Origin: SZUA-36 sp963774415
GTDB lineage: Bacteria; Pseudomonadota; Gammaproteobacteria; Xanthomonadales; SZUA-36
Reading direction: 5' to 3'
Assembly: GCA_963774415.1 (NCBI GenBank)
Contig: CAVZEU010000001.1
Coordinates: 62,001 to 126,000, forward strand
DNA: 64,000 bases
Shown here: positions 34,221 through 43,600 of the stretch, piece by piece
How the letters are laid out: every line of letters begins with the position of its first letter
Position numbering within the stretch: position 1 is the stretch's first letter
Notes under the pieces: generated by a model
What the model was told of the DNA's origin: nothing
The model's database searches: none
What the model saw: the letters and a program-made list of their open reading frames with translations, nothing else
Position numbers and translations under genes: made by a program

Positions 34221-36115
34221 AGCGGATTATCGACCTTTTACAACATCCCCGGGCTGCCGTAGTAATTCATGATCTGATCATGGTGGTCGCCGCCTGGTTG
34301 ACCGCGGGTTGGTTTATCGAGCGCACGTCGGGCATACCGCTGAACGCGAGTACGACGACGGCCGCGGCGGGGCTTTTCATCGTCCTCGCCCTGCAGGGCG
34401 GCGTGCTCTGGGCAACCGGTCTTTACAAGGGCCTGTGGCGCTTCGCCAGCTTCCAGGATTTGTGGAATATCGCCCGCGCGACTGCAACGGGCCTGGTCCT
34501 GATCGTCGCCGCGGCCGCCCTGGTGCAGGGTTCGGCGATCAGCCACTGGATACCGGCCATCCTGATCTACCCGGTGCTGCTGTTTGTCCTGCTCGGCCTG
34601 CCGCGCATGTGTTACCGCTTCTGGAAAGACTCGCAGATGCCGGTCAAGTCCTCTGAAAACGGCCGCAAGCGGGTCATTATTCTCGGCGCGGGCCGTTCCG
34701 GCGCGTTGCTGGAACACGAATTGCGCCATCGCGGCAATTTCGCCGTGGTCGGTTTTCTCGACGACGATGAAAAGCTGCGCGGCGCGCAGGTGCACGGCGT
34801 GCCGGTACTCGGGCCCATCGACCGCTTGTCCCACCTGGGCGCGGCTTACAAGGCGGACCTCGTTATCATCGCGATGCCGTCGGCCAGCAACCAGGAAATG
34901 CAGCGTGTCGTGGAAATCTGTGAGCGCAGCGACATCAAGTTCAGGACGCTGCCGACGCTGCAGGACCTCGGTTCCAAGGCCACGCGGATCGGCGATTTGA
35001 AACGGGTCGTGATCGATGACCTGCTGGGCCGCGACCCGGTGTCGCTGGAGTGGGAATCCATCCGCGCCGGGCTGGTGGGGAAACGCGTCATGATTACCGG
35101 CGGTGGCGGTTCCATCGGCTCGGAACTGTGCCGGCAGATCGCCCGGCTGAACCCCGTCGAGCTGATCGTTATCGACCACAGTGAATACGCCCTCTACCGG
35201 ATTGACCACGAACTGCGCAATAATTTTCACGACCTGGTGTTCTGCTCGGTGTTGGGTGATATCTGTGATCCGGCGACCGTGGAAAAGGTCATCGGCGAAT
35301 ACAAGCCCGACATGATTTTTCACGCCGCGGCCTACAAGCACCTGCCGATACTGCAAACCCAGATTCGCGAGGCCTACCGCAACAACGTGCTCGGCACCAT
35401 GCGCATGGCGGAGGCGGCGGAACGGCACGGGGTGGGCACGTTCATACTGATTTCGACCGACAAGGCCGTCAATCCGGCCAACATCATGGGCGCCACCAAG
35501 CGTGTTGCCGAGATGTACTGCCAGAACATGAACGCACGCTCGAAGACGCGTTTTATCACCGTGCGGTTCGGCAACGTCCTGAACTCCAACGGCAGTGTCG
35601 TGCCGTTGTTCCAGGAGCAAATTGCCAAGGGCGGGCCGGTCACGGTGACCCACCCCGAGATTTCGCGTTATTTCATGACCATAGCCGAAGCCAGCCAGCT
35701 CATCATGCAGGCCGCGGTGCTCGGCAGCGGCGGTGAGATTTACGTACTGGACATGGGCGACCCGATCAATATCACCTACCTGGCCGAGCACCTGATTCGT
35801 CTTGCCGGCAAGGAACCGGGGCGCGACATCCAGATCATCTACACCGGGCTGCGGCCGGGCGAGAAGCTGTTCGAGGAGTTGTTCCATGAACTCGAGCCCT
35901 ACGAGCAGACTTCGCACGAAAAAATATTTCTCGCCCATCCGCGCCAATCCAACTGGGATGAACTGCGCACGTTACTGCGGGATTCGGAACTGGCGGTCAG
36001 GCGTTACGACACCAACCGTTTGCAGCAAATCCTGCTGCGCCTGGTTCCGGAGATGACCAAGTCCGGCTTCAACGTCGAACCCGCCAAGGTCATACCGATC
36101 CAGCGCAGCAGTTAG
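34217..36115 (+). CDS. WbpM/CapD-like nucleotide-sugar 4,6-dehydratase (membrane-anchored)
   Basis: The 632 residues comprise four N-terminal membrane helices (about 15-130), a first Rossmann-like CoA-binding-type domain (RVIILGAGRSGALL) and a short-chain-dehydrogenase domain (VMITGGGGSIGSELCRQI) with the altered catalytic triad of WbpM/FlaA1 enzymes: STDKAVNPANIMGATKR, Met in place of the usual Tyr before Lys. This family makes 4-keto-6-deoxy sugars such as UDP-QuiNAc precursors from UDP-GlcNAc for O-antigen. It is coupled by overlap to the frameshifted transferase. The exact sugar product is not predictable. Confidence 0.92.
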   Translation: MKRIIDLLQHPRAAVVIHDLIMVVAAWLTAGWFIERTSGIPLNASTTTAAAGLFIVLALQGGVLWATGLYKGLWRFASFQDLWNIARATATGLVLIVAAAALVQGSAISHWIPAILIYPVLLFVLLGLPRMCYRFWKDSQMPVKSSENGRKRVIILGAGRSGALLEHELRHRGNFAVVGFLDDDEKLRGAQVHGVPVLGPIDRLSHLGAAYKADLVIIAMPSASNQEMQRVVEICERSDIKFRTLPTLQDLGSKATRIGDLKRVVIDDLLGRDPVSLEWESIRAGLVGKRVMITGGGGSIGSELCRQIARLNPVELIVIDHSEYALYRIDHELRNNFHDLVFCSVLGDICDPATVEKVIGEYKPDMIFHAAAYKHLPILQTQIREAYRNNVLGTMRMAEAAERHGVGTFILISTDKAVNPANIMGATKRVAEMYCQNMNARSKTRFITVRFGNVLNSNGSVVPLFQEQIAKGGPVTVTHPEISRYFMTIAEASQLIMQAAVLGSGGEIYVLDMGDPINITYLAEHLIRLAGKEPGRDIQIIYTGLRPGEKLFEELFHELEPYEQTSHEKIFLAHPRQSNWDELRTLLRDSELAVRRYDTNRLQQILLRLVPEMTKSGFNVEPAKVIPIQRSS

Positions 36116-36125
36116 TTAGCCTGTA

Positions 36126-36960
36126 CATTGCACCTGTCGATCCAGGGCCTCGCCACTGCTATAAGAAATGAATACGTAATCAGGCCACAGTTTACTCACG
36201 GCAGGCAGATGTACTGCGACCCCGCCCCGGGTTCTATTGCGGCCCTGGCTTGTTCAGCGGCGCCCGGATTTGAGCTTCCCTCAACCCGTAGCGACGGCTA
36301 CGGGTTTCAGTCCAGTTCTGCGTCCGGACACCCCTGTACGGCGCCATCATCCGCAATACAGGCGCGATGTACAGGCTTGGCATTGCACCTGTCGAGCCAG
36401 GGCCTCGCCACTGCTATAAGAAATGAATACGTAATCAGCCCACAGTTTACTCACGGCAGGCAGATGTACTGCGACTCCGGCCCAGGTTCTATTGCGGCCC
36501 TGGCTTGTTCAGCGGCGCCCGGATTTGAGCTTCCCTCAACCCGTAGCGACGGCTACGGGTTTCAGTCCAGCTCTGCGTCCGGACACCCCTGTACGGCGCC
36601 ATCATCCGCAATACAGGCGCGATGTACAGGCTTGGCATTGCACCTGTCGATCCAGGGCCTCGCCACTGCTATAAGAAATGAATACGTAATCAGGCCACAG
36701 TTTACTCACGGCAGGCAGATGTACTGCGACCCCGCCCCGGGTTCTATTGCGGCCCTGGCTTGTTCAGCGGCGCCCGGATTTGAGCTTCCCTCAACCCGTA
36801 GCGACGGCTACGGGTTTCAGTCCAGTTCTGCGTCCGGACACCCCTGTACGGCGCCATCATCCGCAATACAGGCGCGATGTACAGGCTTGCATTGCACCTG
36901 TCGAGCCAGGGCCTCGCCACTGCTACAAGAAATGGATGTATTATTGGCCCACAGCTTAAT
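36126..36960. repeat. 255-bp tandem repeat, three full copies plus a diverged partial copy
   Basis: Units start at about 36126, 36381 and 36636; a partial, more diverged fourth begins at 36890 and fades by about 36960. Copies 1 and 3 appear identical, while copy 2 differs at about six sites (for example GATCC to GAGCC, CCCGCCCCGGG to CCGGCCCAGG, AGTTCTG to AGCTCTG). Each unit contains a perfect hairpin AACCCGTAGC-GACG-GCTACGGGTT. As 255 is a multiple of three, long open frames run through on the plus strand, including one of 294 codons from 36128, but they are repeat by-products with no family match or initiation signal. It fills the gap between the WbpM-like gene and galU. Confidence 0.9.
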
Positions 36961-37018
36961 CAACGCAGGCGGGCACATTAATTCCCCGACCGGCGCCCGG
37001 GATTCAGCCTAGCGACCA

Positions 37019-37900
37019 ATGCCGAAAAAACCGTTGCCACCAATCAGAAAAGCCATTTTTCCCGCGGCGGGGATGGGCACGCGTTTCCTGCCGGCGACCA
37101 AGTCCATACCCAAGGAAATGCTGCCGGTCGTGGACAAGCCCCTGATCCACTACGCCGTCGAAGAAGCCCTGGAAGCGGGCATCGATACGTTGATCTTCAT
37201 CATCAACCGGCAGAAGGGTGCGATCAGGGAATACTTCGACAGGGACGAGGAGCTCGAGTCCCGCCTGCAGGCCGCCGGCAAGCACGAGCTGCACCGGCGG
37301 ATCAATGACATCATTCCGTCGCACGTCTCGGCCGTGTACGTGATCCAGGACGAACCGCTGGGCCTCGGCCACGCCGTCTGGTGCGCGCGGGAAGTAGTCG
37401 GCGACGAGCCTTTCGCCGTGTTGCTGGCGGACGACCTGATCCAGTCACCCGCGGCCGGCTGTCTGCGGCAGATGGTGGACGAATACGAGGCGGGCGGCTA
37501 TTTCAGCATCGGCGTCGAACAGATCCCCCGCAGCAGCACCGGCAGTTACGGGATCGTGTCCGTCCTGCCCAGGGCGGACGGACGCCGCCACATCCACGCC
37601 ATCGTCGAGAAACCTGCGCCCGAGGATGCGCCCTCCGATCTGGGCGTGGTCGGGCGTTACGTGCTGCCCGGCGAGACATTCGAAATGCTGGGTTCGTTAC
37701 GCGAAGGCGCGGGGGGTGAAATCCAGCTGACCGACGCCATTGCCGGCCTCCTGGACAGGCACGTCTTGCTGGCGCATGCTTTCGACGGAGAGCGTTTCGA
37801 TTGCGGCAGCCGCCACGGCTTTATCCAGGCGACGCTGGCGTATGCGCTGCGCGACGCCCGCCTGCGGGCCAGCCTGCTGAAATATTTCGGGGAGCAATAG
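37019..37900 (+). CDS. galU: UTP--glucose-1-phosphate uridylyltransferase
   Basis: Makes UDP-glucose for LPS core, capsule and trehalose. The 293 residues carry the nucleotidyltransferase signature FPAAGMGTRFLPATKSIPKEMLPV, the DEPLGLGHAVWCA and LLADDLI metal and sugar segments, and the EKPAPEDAPS loop. The start has no clear ribosome site. It follows the 255-bp repeat and sits two bases before the esterase gene. Confidence 0.97.
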   Translation: MPKKPLPPIRKAIFPAAGMGTRFLPATKSIPKEMLPVVDKPLIHYAVEEALEAGIDTLIFIINRQKGAIREYFDRDEELESRLQAAGKHELHRRINDIIPSHVSAVYVIQDEPLGLGHAVWCAREVVGDEPFAVLLADDLIQSPAAGCLRQMVDEYEAGGYFSIGVEQIPRSSTGSYGIVSVLPRADGRRHIHAIVEKPAPEDAPSDLGVVGRYVLPGETFEMLGSLREGAGGEIQLTDAIAGLLDRHVLLAHAFDGERFDCGSRHGFIQATLAYALRDARLRASLLKYFGEQ

Positions 37901-37902
37901 GT

Positions 37903-38934
37903 ATGATCGTGCGTCCGCAGCCCGATTGGCCCAGCGGCCAGGTGGTCCGATTCAGACATGACTCGAAAGTGCTGAGGAACAACCCCTGGTCAGACCCGCA
38001 CGAGCGGGATCTCTGGGTTTATTTGCCGCCGGCGTACGATGAGTCGGCGCCGCCTTATATTGCCCTGTGGTGTTTTGCCGCCTTCAGCAATGCCGGGCCC
38101 GGCCAGCTCAACTGGCGGGGCCAGGGGGAAAACCTGCCGCAGCGGCTGGACCGGCTGATCGCCAGCGGAGCGTTGCCGCCGGTCGTGGTGCCGATGCCGG
38201 ACTGCTATACCTCCCTCGGCGGCAACCAGTACATCAATTCCTCCGGCGTGGGCCGTTATGCCGACTACGTGGTGGAGGAACTGGTGCCGTTCCTCTCCGG
38301 GAAAGTCAACGTCGTGGACGACCGCCGCGGGCGTGGCGTGTTCGGAAAGTCATCCGGCGGCTATGGCGCGCTGGTGCACGCGATGTATTACCCGGGCATC
38401 TGGGGCGCTGTTGCCGATCACGCCGGCGACGTCGGCTTCGACTGGGTCTACAAGCCCGAATTTCCGCGTACCGCCCAGGTGCTGGCCGCATACGATGGCG
38501 ACCCCTGTCGCTTCCTGCGCAACTTCTGGGAGACGAAACGCCCCGGTTCCGGCGAATACATGACGATCATGACGCTGGCCATGGCGGCCAGTTACGACCC
38601 CGGCGAAGGGCCGGATGACATCATTCGCCTGCCGTTCGACCCCGATACGCTGGAAATCGTGCCGCAGCGCTGGGCGCGGTGGCTGCAGCATGATCCGCTG
38701 CGGTTGCTGGACAGCCACGCGGAAGGGCTGGCGCAGCTCGAAATGCTGTACATCGATGCCGGTAACCGGGACCAGTACAACATTCAGTATGGAACACGTG
38801 CATTTTGCCGGCGGCTTGATAAACTGGGTATCGAACACCATTTTGAAGAATTCGACGGTACGCATTCGGGCATCGACTGGCGGCTGGATGTTTCCCTGCC
38901 GATGATCGCCGTAGCCTTGCGGGATGCCCACTGA
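37903..38934 (+). CDS. Putative esterase (alpha/beta hydrolase, enterochelin-esterase-like)
   Basis: A 343-residue cytosolic alpha/beta hydrolase of the esterase D/enterochelin esterase type. The nucleophile elbow is GKSSGGYGAL (about residues 147-156) and the likely catalytic histidine is in FDGTHSGIDWR near the C-terminus; a candidate acid is in MLYIDAGNRDQYN. ATG 37903 is used because homology and coupling to galU begin there, though the frame is open upstream. The substrate is unknown; the neighbours suggest carbohydrate ester metabolism, but this is only context. Confidence 0.85.
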   Translation: MIVRPQPDWPSGQVVRFRHDSKVLRNNPWSDPHERDLWVYLPPAYDESAPPYIALWCFAAFSNAGPGQLNWRGQGENLPQRLDRLIASGALPPVVVPMPDCYTSLGGNQYINSSGVGRYADYVVEELVPFLSGKVNVVDDRRGRGVFGKSSGGYGALVHAMYYPGIWGAVADHAGDVGFDWVYKPEFPRTAQVLAAYDGDPCRFLRNFWETKRPGSGEYMTIMTLAMAASYDPGEGPDDIIRLPFDPDTLEIVPQRWARWLQHDPLRLLDSHAEGLAQLEMLYIDAGNRDQYNIQYGTRAFCRRLDKLGIEHHFEEFDGTHSGIDWRLDVSLPMIAVALRDAH

Positions 38935-38977
38935 GCAAAGCGCGTTACCGGCGTATTTTGTTTAACGGAAATAATTG

Positions 38978-39568
38978 ATGATCGAAATTACACAAAGCGC
39001 CCAGAATTACTTCGCCCGGCTGATTGCACAGCAGGACATGGAGGGTCTCGGCCTGCATCTGGCCGTGCTCAACCCGGGCACCCCGAGTGCTTCCTGCGAC
39101 CTGCAGTTTCACGTGCCCGATGAACGGGCCAAAGACGCGGAGCCGCAGCAGGTCTTCGACTACGAGCAGTTCAAGTTATTCGTACCGGAGAGTTCGGAAG
39201 CGTGGCTCGAGCAAGCCAAGATCGATTACGAGGAATCCGAAACCGGCGGCCAGTTGACGATCAAGGCGCCCGGTATCAAGGGCACCGAGCCCGGGAACGA
39301 TGCGGACCTGGCGGAAAAGGTTCAGTGGTTGCTGGATGCGGAAATCAACCCGGGCCTGGCCTCGCACGGCGGCCGCGTCACGCTGGAGGAGATTACCGTG
39401 GAGAATGCCGTCGTGCTCCGCTTCGGCGGCGGTTGTCACGGCTGCGGCATGGTCAACGTCACGCTGCAGGACGGCATCGAGAAAACCCTGAAGGAATACT
39501 ACCCGGAAATTACCGCGGTGATCGACGCCACCGACCACGACAGCGGCACCAACCCCTATTACAGCTAG
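38978..39568 (+). CDS. nfuA: Fe-S cluster biogenesis protein NfuA
   Basis: Carries [4Fe-4S] clusters to apoproteins. The 196 residues have a degenerate A-type N-terminal domain (MIEITQSAQNYFARLI, lacking the A-type cysteines) and a C-terminal Nfu domain with Cys153-His-Gly-Cys156 that binds the cluster at a dimer interface. ATG 38978 is preferred to the TTG three bases earlier. Monocistronic. Confidence 0.96.
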   Translation: MIEITQSAQNYFARLIAQQDMEGLGLHLAVLNPGTPSASCDLQFHVPDERAKDAEPQQVFDYEQFKLFVPESSEAWLEQAKIDYEESETGGQLTIKAPGIKGTEPGNDADLAEKVQWLLDAEINPGLASHGGRVTLEEITVENAVVLRFGGGCHGCGMVNVTLQDGIEKTLKEYYPEITAVIDATDHDSGTNPYYS

Positions 39569-39678
39569 CCCGCATCTTCGTCGCGCGGGAATGACCAGTC
39601 TCGTCCTCGGGCCCTGGCAGGGAGTATCGTCATGCCGCGAAAGCGGGGACCTCGATAGCCTCCCGGGGGCGTTGCAGA
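39569..39678. repeat. Degenerate REP-like sequence between convergent genes
   Basis: The spacer contains CGTCGCGCGGGAATGACC and CGTCATGCCGCGAAAGCGGGGACC, both of the GTCATTCCCGCGAAAGCGGG intergenic-repeat kind. No gene seen. Confidence 0.5.
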
Positions 39679-40011
39679 CTACAGGTGCGGGACTTCCGTC
39701 AGCCCCTTCTGGCTGGCGTACCAGGCCGCGATGTCGGGGATATCCTCTGCCTTGATCTGGGCTGCCATGGGGCTCATGACCGGGTTCTTGCGGCTACCGT
39801 CGCGGTAGTCCTGCAGGGCCCGTTCGATGTAATCGGCGCGTTGCCCGGCCAGCTTCGGGTAGATCGGCTGGGTGCTTTGCCCGTTCAGCCCGTGACATGA
39901 AGCGCAGAGGCTCACTTTTTCCTTGCCCGCGGCCGCATTGCCGGCCGCGACGGTCAGTGCCGGTATCGAAGCCGCCAGGGCGGCAAAAATTATCATCTGG
40001 ATTCTGTTCAT
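39679..40011 (-). CDS. Periplasmic mono-heme cytochrome c (class I)
   Basis: A 110-residue protein with a cleavable signal (MNRIQMIIFAALAASIPALTVAAG), heme attachment site CASCHG and an axial Met candidate in NPVMSPMAAQI. ATG 40011 is preferred to GTG 40023 because of GGGGA seven bases upstream. It follows a second, similar cytochrome gene by one base, so the two are probably a tandem duplication that together resembles a split diheme cytochrome c4. Likely electron carriers to a terminal oxidase. Confidence 0.92.
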   Translation of the reverse strand: MNRIQMIIFAALAASIPALTVAAGNAAAGKEKVSLCASCHGLNGQSTQPIYPKLAGQRADYIERALQDYRDGSRKNPVMSPMAAQIKAEDIPDIAAWYASQKGLTEVPHL

Positions 40012-40012
40012 G

Positions 40013-40363
40013 TTATTCCCCACCTGTCTGCTTGGGCGCCAGTGATGCCAGGTAGGCGGCGATGTCTTCGATATCCTGGTCGGACAGGGCCTGTGCCTGC
40101 GGGTTCATGGTTTCGTGTTTGCGCGTACCGTTCTTGTACGCTTGGAGCGCGCTGATCAGGTACGGCTCGTTCTGTCCGCCGATGCGGGGCACGCTGTAGG
40201 TCGGGTAGATGGTCTTGTAGTTGGGTATGCCGTGGCAACCGGTGCAGGTGTTGGACTTGACCTTGCCGGCGGCAGGGTCACCGGCCGCGAAGGCGCTGGC
40301 GCAGGCCAGGCACAGCAGGATTGACAGAACGGGTTTCAAAATACGCATAATCGCAGGTCGCAT
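40013..40363 (-). CDS. Periplasmic mono-heme cytochrome c (class I), upstream partner
   Basis: The 116-residue protein starts MRPAIMRILKPVLSILLCLACASAFAAG (signal peptide), followed by heme site CTGCHG and the axial Met candidate in KHETMNPQAQALS. The two tandem genes share the plan AGxxAAGK...C-x-x-CHG...GGQ/LAGQ...Y..GxRK, suggesting duplication. ATG 40363 is chosen over 40348; neither has a good ribosome site. Confidence 0.9.
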   Translation of the reverse strand: MRPAIMRILKPVLSILLCLACASAFAAGDPAAGKVKSNTCTGCHGIPNYKTIYPTYSVPRIGGQNEPYLISALQAYKNGTRKHETMNPQAQALSDQDIEDIAAYLASLAPKQTGGE

Positions 40364-40442
40364 TGGAAAATAATAGCGGGCGATTATAACCGCATTCCAT
40401 GGAGGACGGGAACCTTCGTGGTTTGGCTGCGGCCTGTGACAT

Positions 40443-40545
40443 GCGGCGCCGGGTGGGTGCTGACGGGGCCGTAATCCGCAGGGAGCGGATTCCGAGCGCC
40501 CATGGATGGCACGAGCGTGCGCCGGGAGCACCCACGCCGCGCCGC
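40443..40545 (-). repeat. Palindromic intergenic element, variant copy (minus orientation)
   Basis: Arms 40443-40469 (GCGGCGCCGGGTGGGTGCTG...) and 40519-40545 (...GAGCACCCACGCCGCGCCGC) are largely complementary but quite different in sequence from other copies. The core at 40473-40491 is AATCCGC-AGGGA-GCGGATT, a double compensatory change of the usual stem ends. The conserved spacer on the minus strand reads ACGCTCGTGCCATCCATGG. It lies downstream of dnaE2. Confidence 0.85.
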
Positions 40546-40577
40546 CCCAGGAAAGGTGAATTTTGCACCGAAGAGGC

Positions 40578-40597
40578 GGGAGATTCCCGCCTTGCAT
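40578..40597. repeat. REP-like hairpin near the dnaE2 3' end
   Basis: AGGCGGGA-GA-TTCCCGCCTT-type inverted repeat followed by TTGGGAATGACA, a degenerate copy of the attcccgc intergenic repeat. A possible transcript end for dnaE2, but without a T-run. Confidence 0.45.
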
Positions 40598-40645
40598 TGG
40601 GAATGACATGGTGCGGCCTGTTTGCAGTTCCGGGACCAGAAGCGG

Positions 40646-43600
40646 TCAGCAAAAATCCCGTGACCGGGTTTCGAGCCCCTTGCTCAAATCCCCGAAGTCA
40701 TGCAGTTGCCGGGCGATCAGGTGGTAGACCTCGCCGTCGCTTTCCATGACCCCGTCGACGGCGAGCAGCGTCGCCGTCAGGACGACGCTGCGGCGGCGTT
40801 CCCACAGGCGTTGCCAGACCACCACGTTGACATGCCCGGTTTCGTCCTCGAGGGTCAGGAATATGGTGCCGCTGGCGGTCATGGGTCGTTGCCGCATCGT
40901 GACCAGGCCGCAGGCGCGCGCCGGGCTGCCGTGTGGCAGGCGCAGCAGTTGTTGCGCGGTTTTGACCCGCCGCTGCCGCAAAACACCGCGCAGCAGGGCG
41001 ACGGGATGGCGGCCCAGCGTCAGCCCGGTGGCCGCGTAATCCGCCCTGATGTCATCGGCTTCCGCGGCGGGGCGGATGACGGCCGCGTCGTCTGCGCGCG
41101 CAATGTCGCGGAGCAGGTCCGGCGGCTGCCGTTCCGCCGCCGCCACCTGCCAGCGGGCCCGGTGGCGGTGACCGGCGATGCCGCGGAGCGCCGCGGCTTC
41201 CGCCAGCGCCGCGAGCTCACGGCGGTTCAGGCGCGCGCGGCTGCACAGGTCCTGCGTGTCATTGAAGGCCCTTTGTTCGCGCGCCGCGCGGATGCGCTCG
41301 GCCGCGTCCCGTCCGAGGCTCTTCACCAGCCGCAGACCGAGACGCAGCCGCGGCCGGCCGCCGGAGCCGTGTTCCAGCGTGCAGTCCCAGCGGCTGTAGC
41401 GGGCATCCGCCGGCAGCACCGTCACACCGTGGCGGCGGACGTCCTGTACCAGTTGCGCGGACTGGTAGAAACCCATCGGCTGCGAGTTCAGCAGGGCGCA
41501 GGTGAAGGCGGCGGGGTGGTGCCGTTTCAGCCAGGCGGAAACATAAACCAGCAAAGCGAAGCTGGCGGCGTGCGATTCCGGGAAGCCGTATTCTCCGAAA
41601 CCCTTGATCTGCTCGAATATCTGTTCGGCGAAGTCTTCCCGGTAACCGCGCTCCAGCATGCCGCCGACCAGGCGCCGGTGCATGTGCTGCATGCCGCCGC
41701 GCCGGGCCCAGGCGGCCATCGAGCGCCGCAGCATATCGGCCTCGGACCCGCTGAAGCCGGCCGCCACCATGGCGACCTGCATGACCTGCTCCTGGAAAAT
41801 GGGTACGCCCAGGGTTCGCTGCAACACCTTGCGCAGGGCGTGCGACGGGTAGGCGACCGGTTCCAGGCCGCGCCGGCGCTGCAGGTAGGGATGCACCATG
41901 TTTCCCTGTATCGGGCCGGGCCGGACGATCGCCACCTCGATCACGAGGTCGTAAAAACAGGCCGGCTTGAGCCGCGGCAGCATGGCCATCTGCGCCCGCG
42001 ACTCGACCTGGAATACGCCGATGGTGTCGGCGCGCTGGATCATGCGGTAGGTCGCCGGGTCTTCCGCGGGTATGTCGGCAAGACCCAGGTTGCCGCCGTG
42101 AAAATCGTTCAGCAAATCGAGGCAGCGGTGAATGGCGCTCAGCATGCCCAGCGCCAGGCAGTCGACCTTCAGCAGGCCCAGCGTCTCCAGGTCGTCCTTG
42201 TCCCACTGGATCACGGTCCGCCCCGTCATCGCCGCGTTCTCGACCGGCACCAGCTCGGCGAGGCTCTTTTCCGAAATCACGAAACCGCCCACGTGCTGGG
42301 ACAGGTGCCGCGGGAAACCAACCAGTTCCTGTACCAGGTACAGCAATTGACGCACCTTCAGGTTGGCGGCGGCAAAGCCCTGTTCGGCAAGCCGCCGGGC
42401 AAAGCGGTCCGGCGTATCCCACCAGGAGGTGTTGCGTGCCAGGCGCTCGACCTGTTCCGGGCTGAAGCCGAGCGCCTTGCCGACGTCGCGGATGGCGCTG
42501 CGCGGCCGGTAACTGATGACCGTTGCCGCCAGCGCGGCCCGCTCACGGCCGTACTTGCGGTAGATGTACTGGATGACCTCCTCGCGGCGTTCGTGCTCGA
42601 AATCGACGTCGATATCCGGGGGCTCGTCGCGCTCGCGCGAAATAAAACGCTCGAACAGCATGTTCATCCGCGCCGGGTCGACCTCGGTGATACCGAGACA
42701 ATAGCAGACGGCCGAGTTGGCGGCGGAGCCGCGCCCCTGGCAGAGAATGCCGCGGCTGCGTGCGAAATGGACGATGTCGTGTACGGTCAGGAAGTAGGGC
42801 TCGTACTCCAGTTCGGCGATCAGTTCCAGTTCCCGCTCGATCTGTCGCCGCAGGCCCGTGCCGATGCCGGCCGGCCAGCGCTGCCGGATGCCGGCCTCGG
42901 TCAGCGCCCGTAAATGCGCGCTGCTGCTGACCCCCGGCGGCACGACCTCATGCGGATACTGGTAGCGCAGCTGGTCCAACCGGAAGCCGCAGCGCCCGGC
43001 GATGCGCACGGACTCGTCCAGCCATTCACGAGGGTAAAGCGCGGCCAGGCGGCGACGGTCGCGCAAATGTCTTTCCCCGCTGGGCAGCGCGCGGTAACCC
43101 AGTTCGCCGAGGCTGCAGCCATGACGGATGGCCGCCAGCACATCGTGCAACATGCGCCGCGGGCGGCTGTGCATCTGTACGTCGCCGCAGGCGGTCAGCG
43201 GCAGACCGGCCGCCTCCGCGAGTCTGGCCAGACGCGCCGTGCGCCCCTTGTCGTCCGGGCCGAGATTGAGGCTGGCGGCCAGCCAGCCGCGTTGCGGGAA
43301 GTGGCAGGCCAGCCAGTGTGCGGTCAGCAGGTCCCGTGCCTGTGAATCTGCCCCGTCAGCCGGCAGCCATAAGGCCAGGCAGTGATCGAGGTGCTTTTCA
43401 AAGGCGCTGTCGGGCAGGCAGTAGCTGCCCTTGGGCGCATTGCGCCGCCCCCGCGTGATCAGGGCGCACAATTGCGCGTAACCGGTTTTGTCCGCGGCCA
43501 GCAGCACCAGCTTCGAGCCGTTTTCCAGGCGGAACGCGCTGCCGGTGATCAGGTCGATGGCCCTCCCGTTCTGCCGGCAGCGGCGCGCCTGCTCGAAGGC

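Noticed and set aside
36126..36960. CRISPR array
   Set aside because: The repeated unit is 255 bp without short repeats alternating with unique spacers, and no cas genes are nearby.
36128..37012. A 294-codon open frame encoding three repeated 85-residue blocks
   Set aside because: The repeat length is a multiple of three, so other plus-strand frames also stay open for long stretches. No ribosome site or recognisable domain, and the frame ends where the repeat decays.
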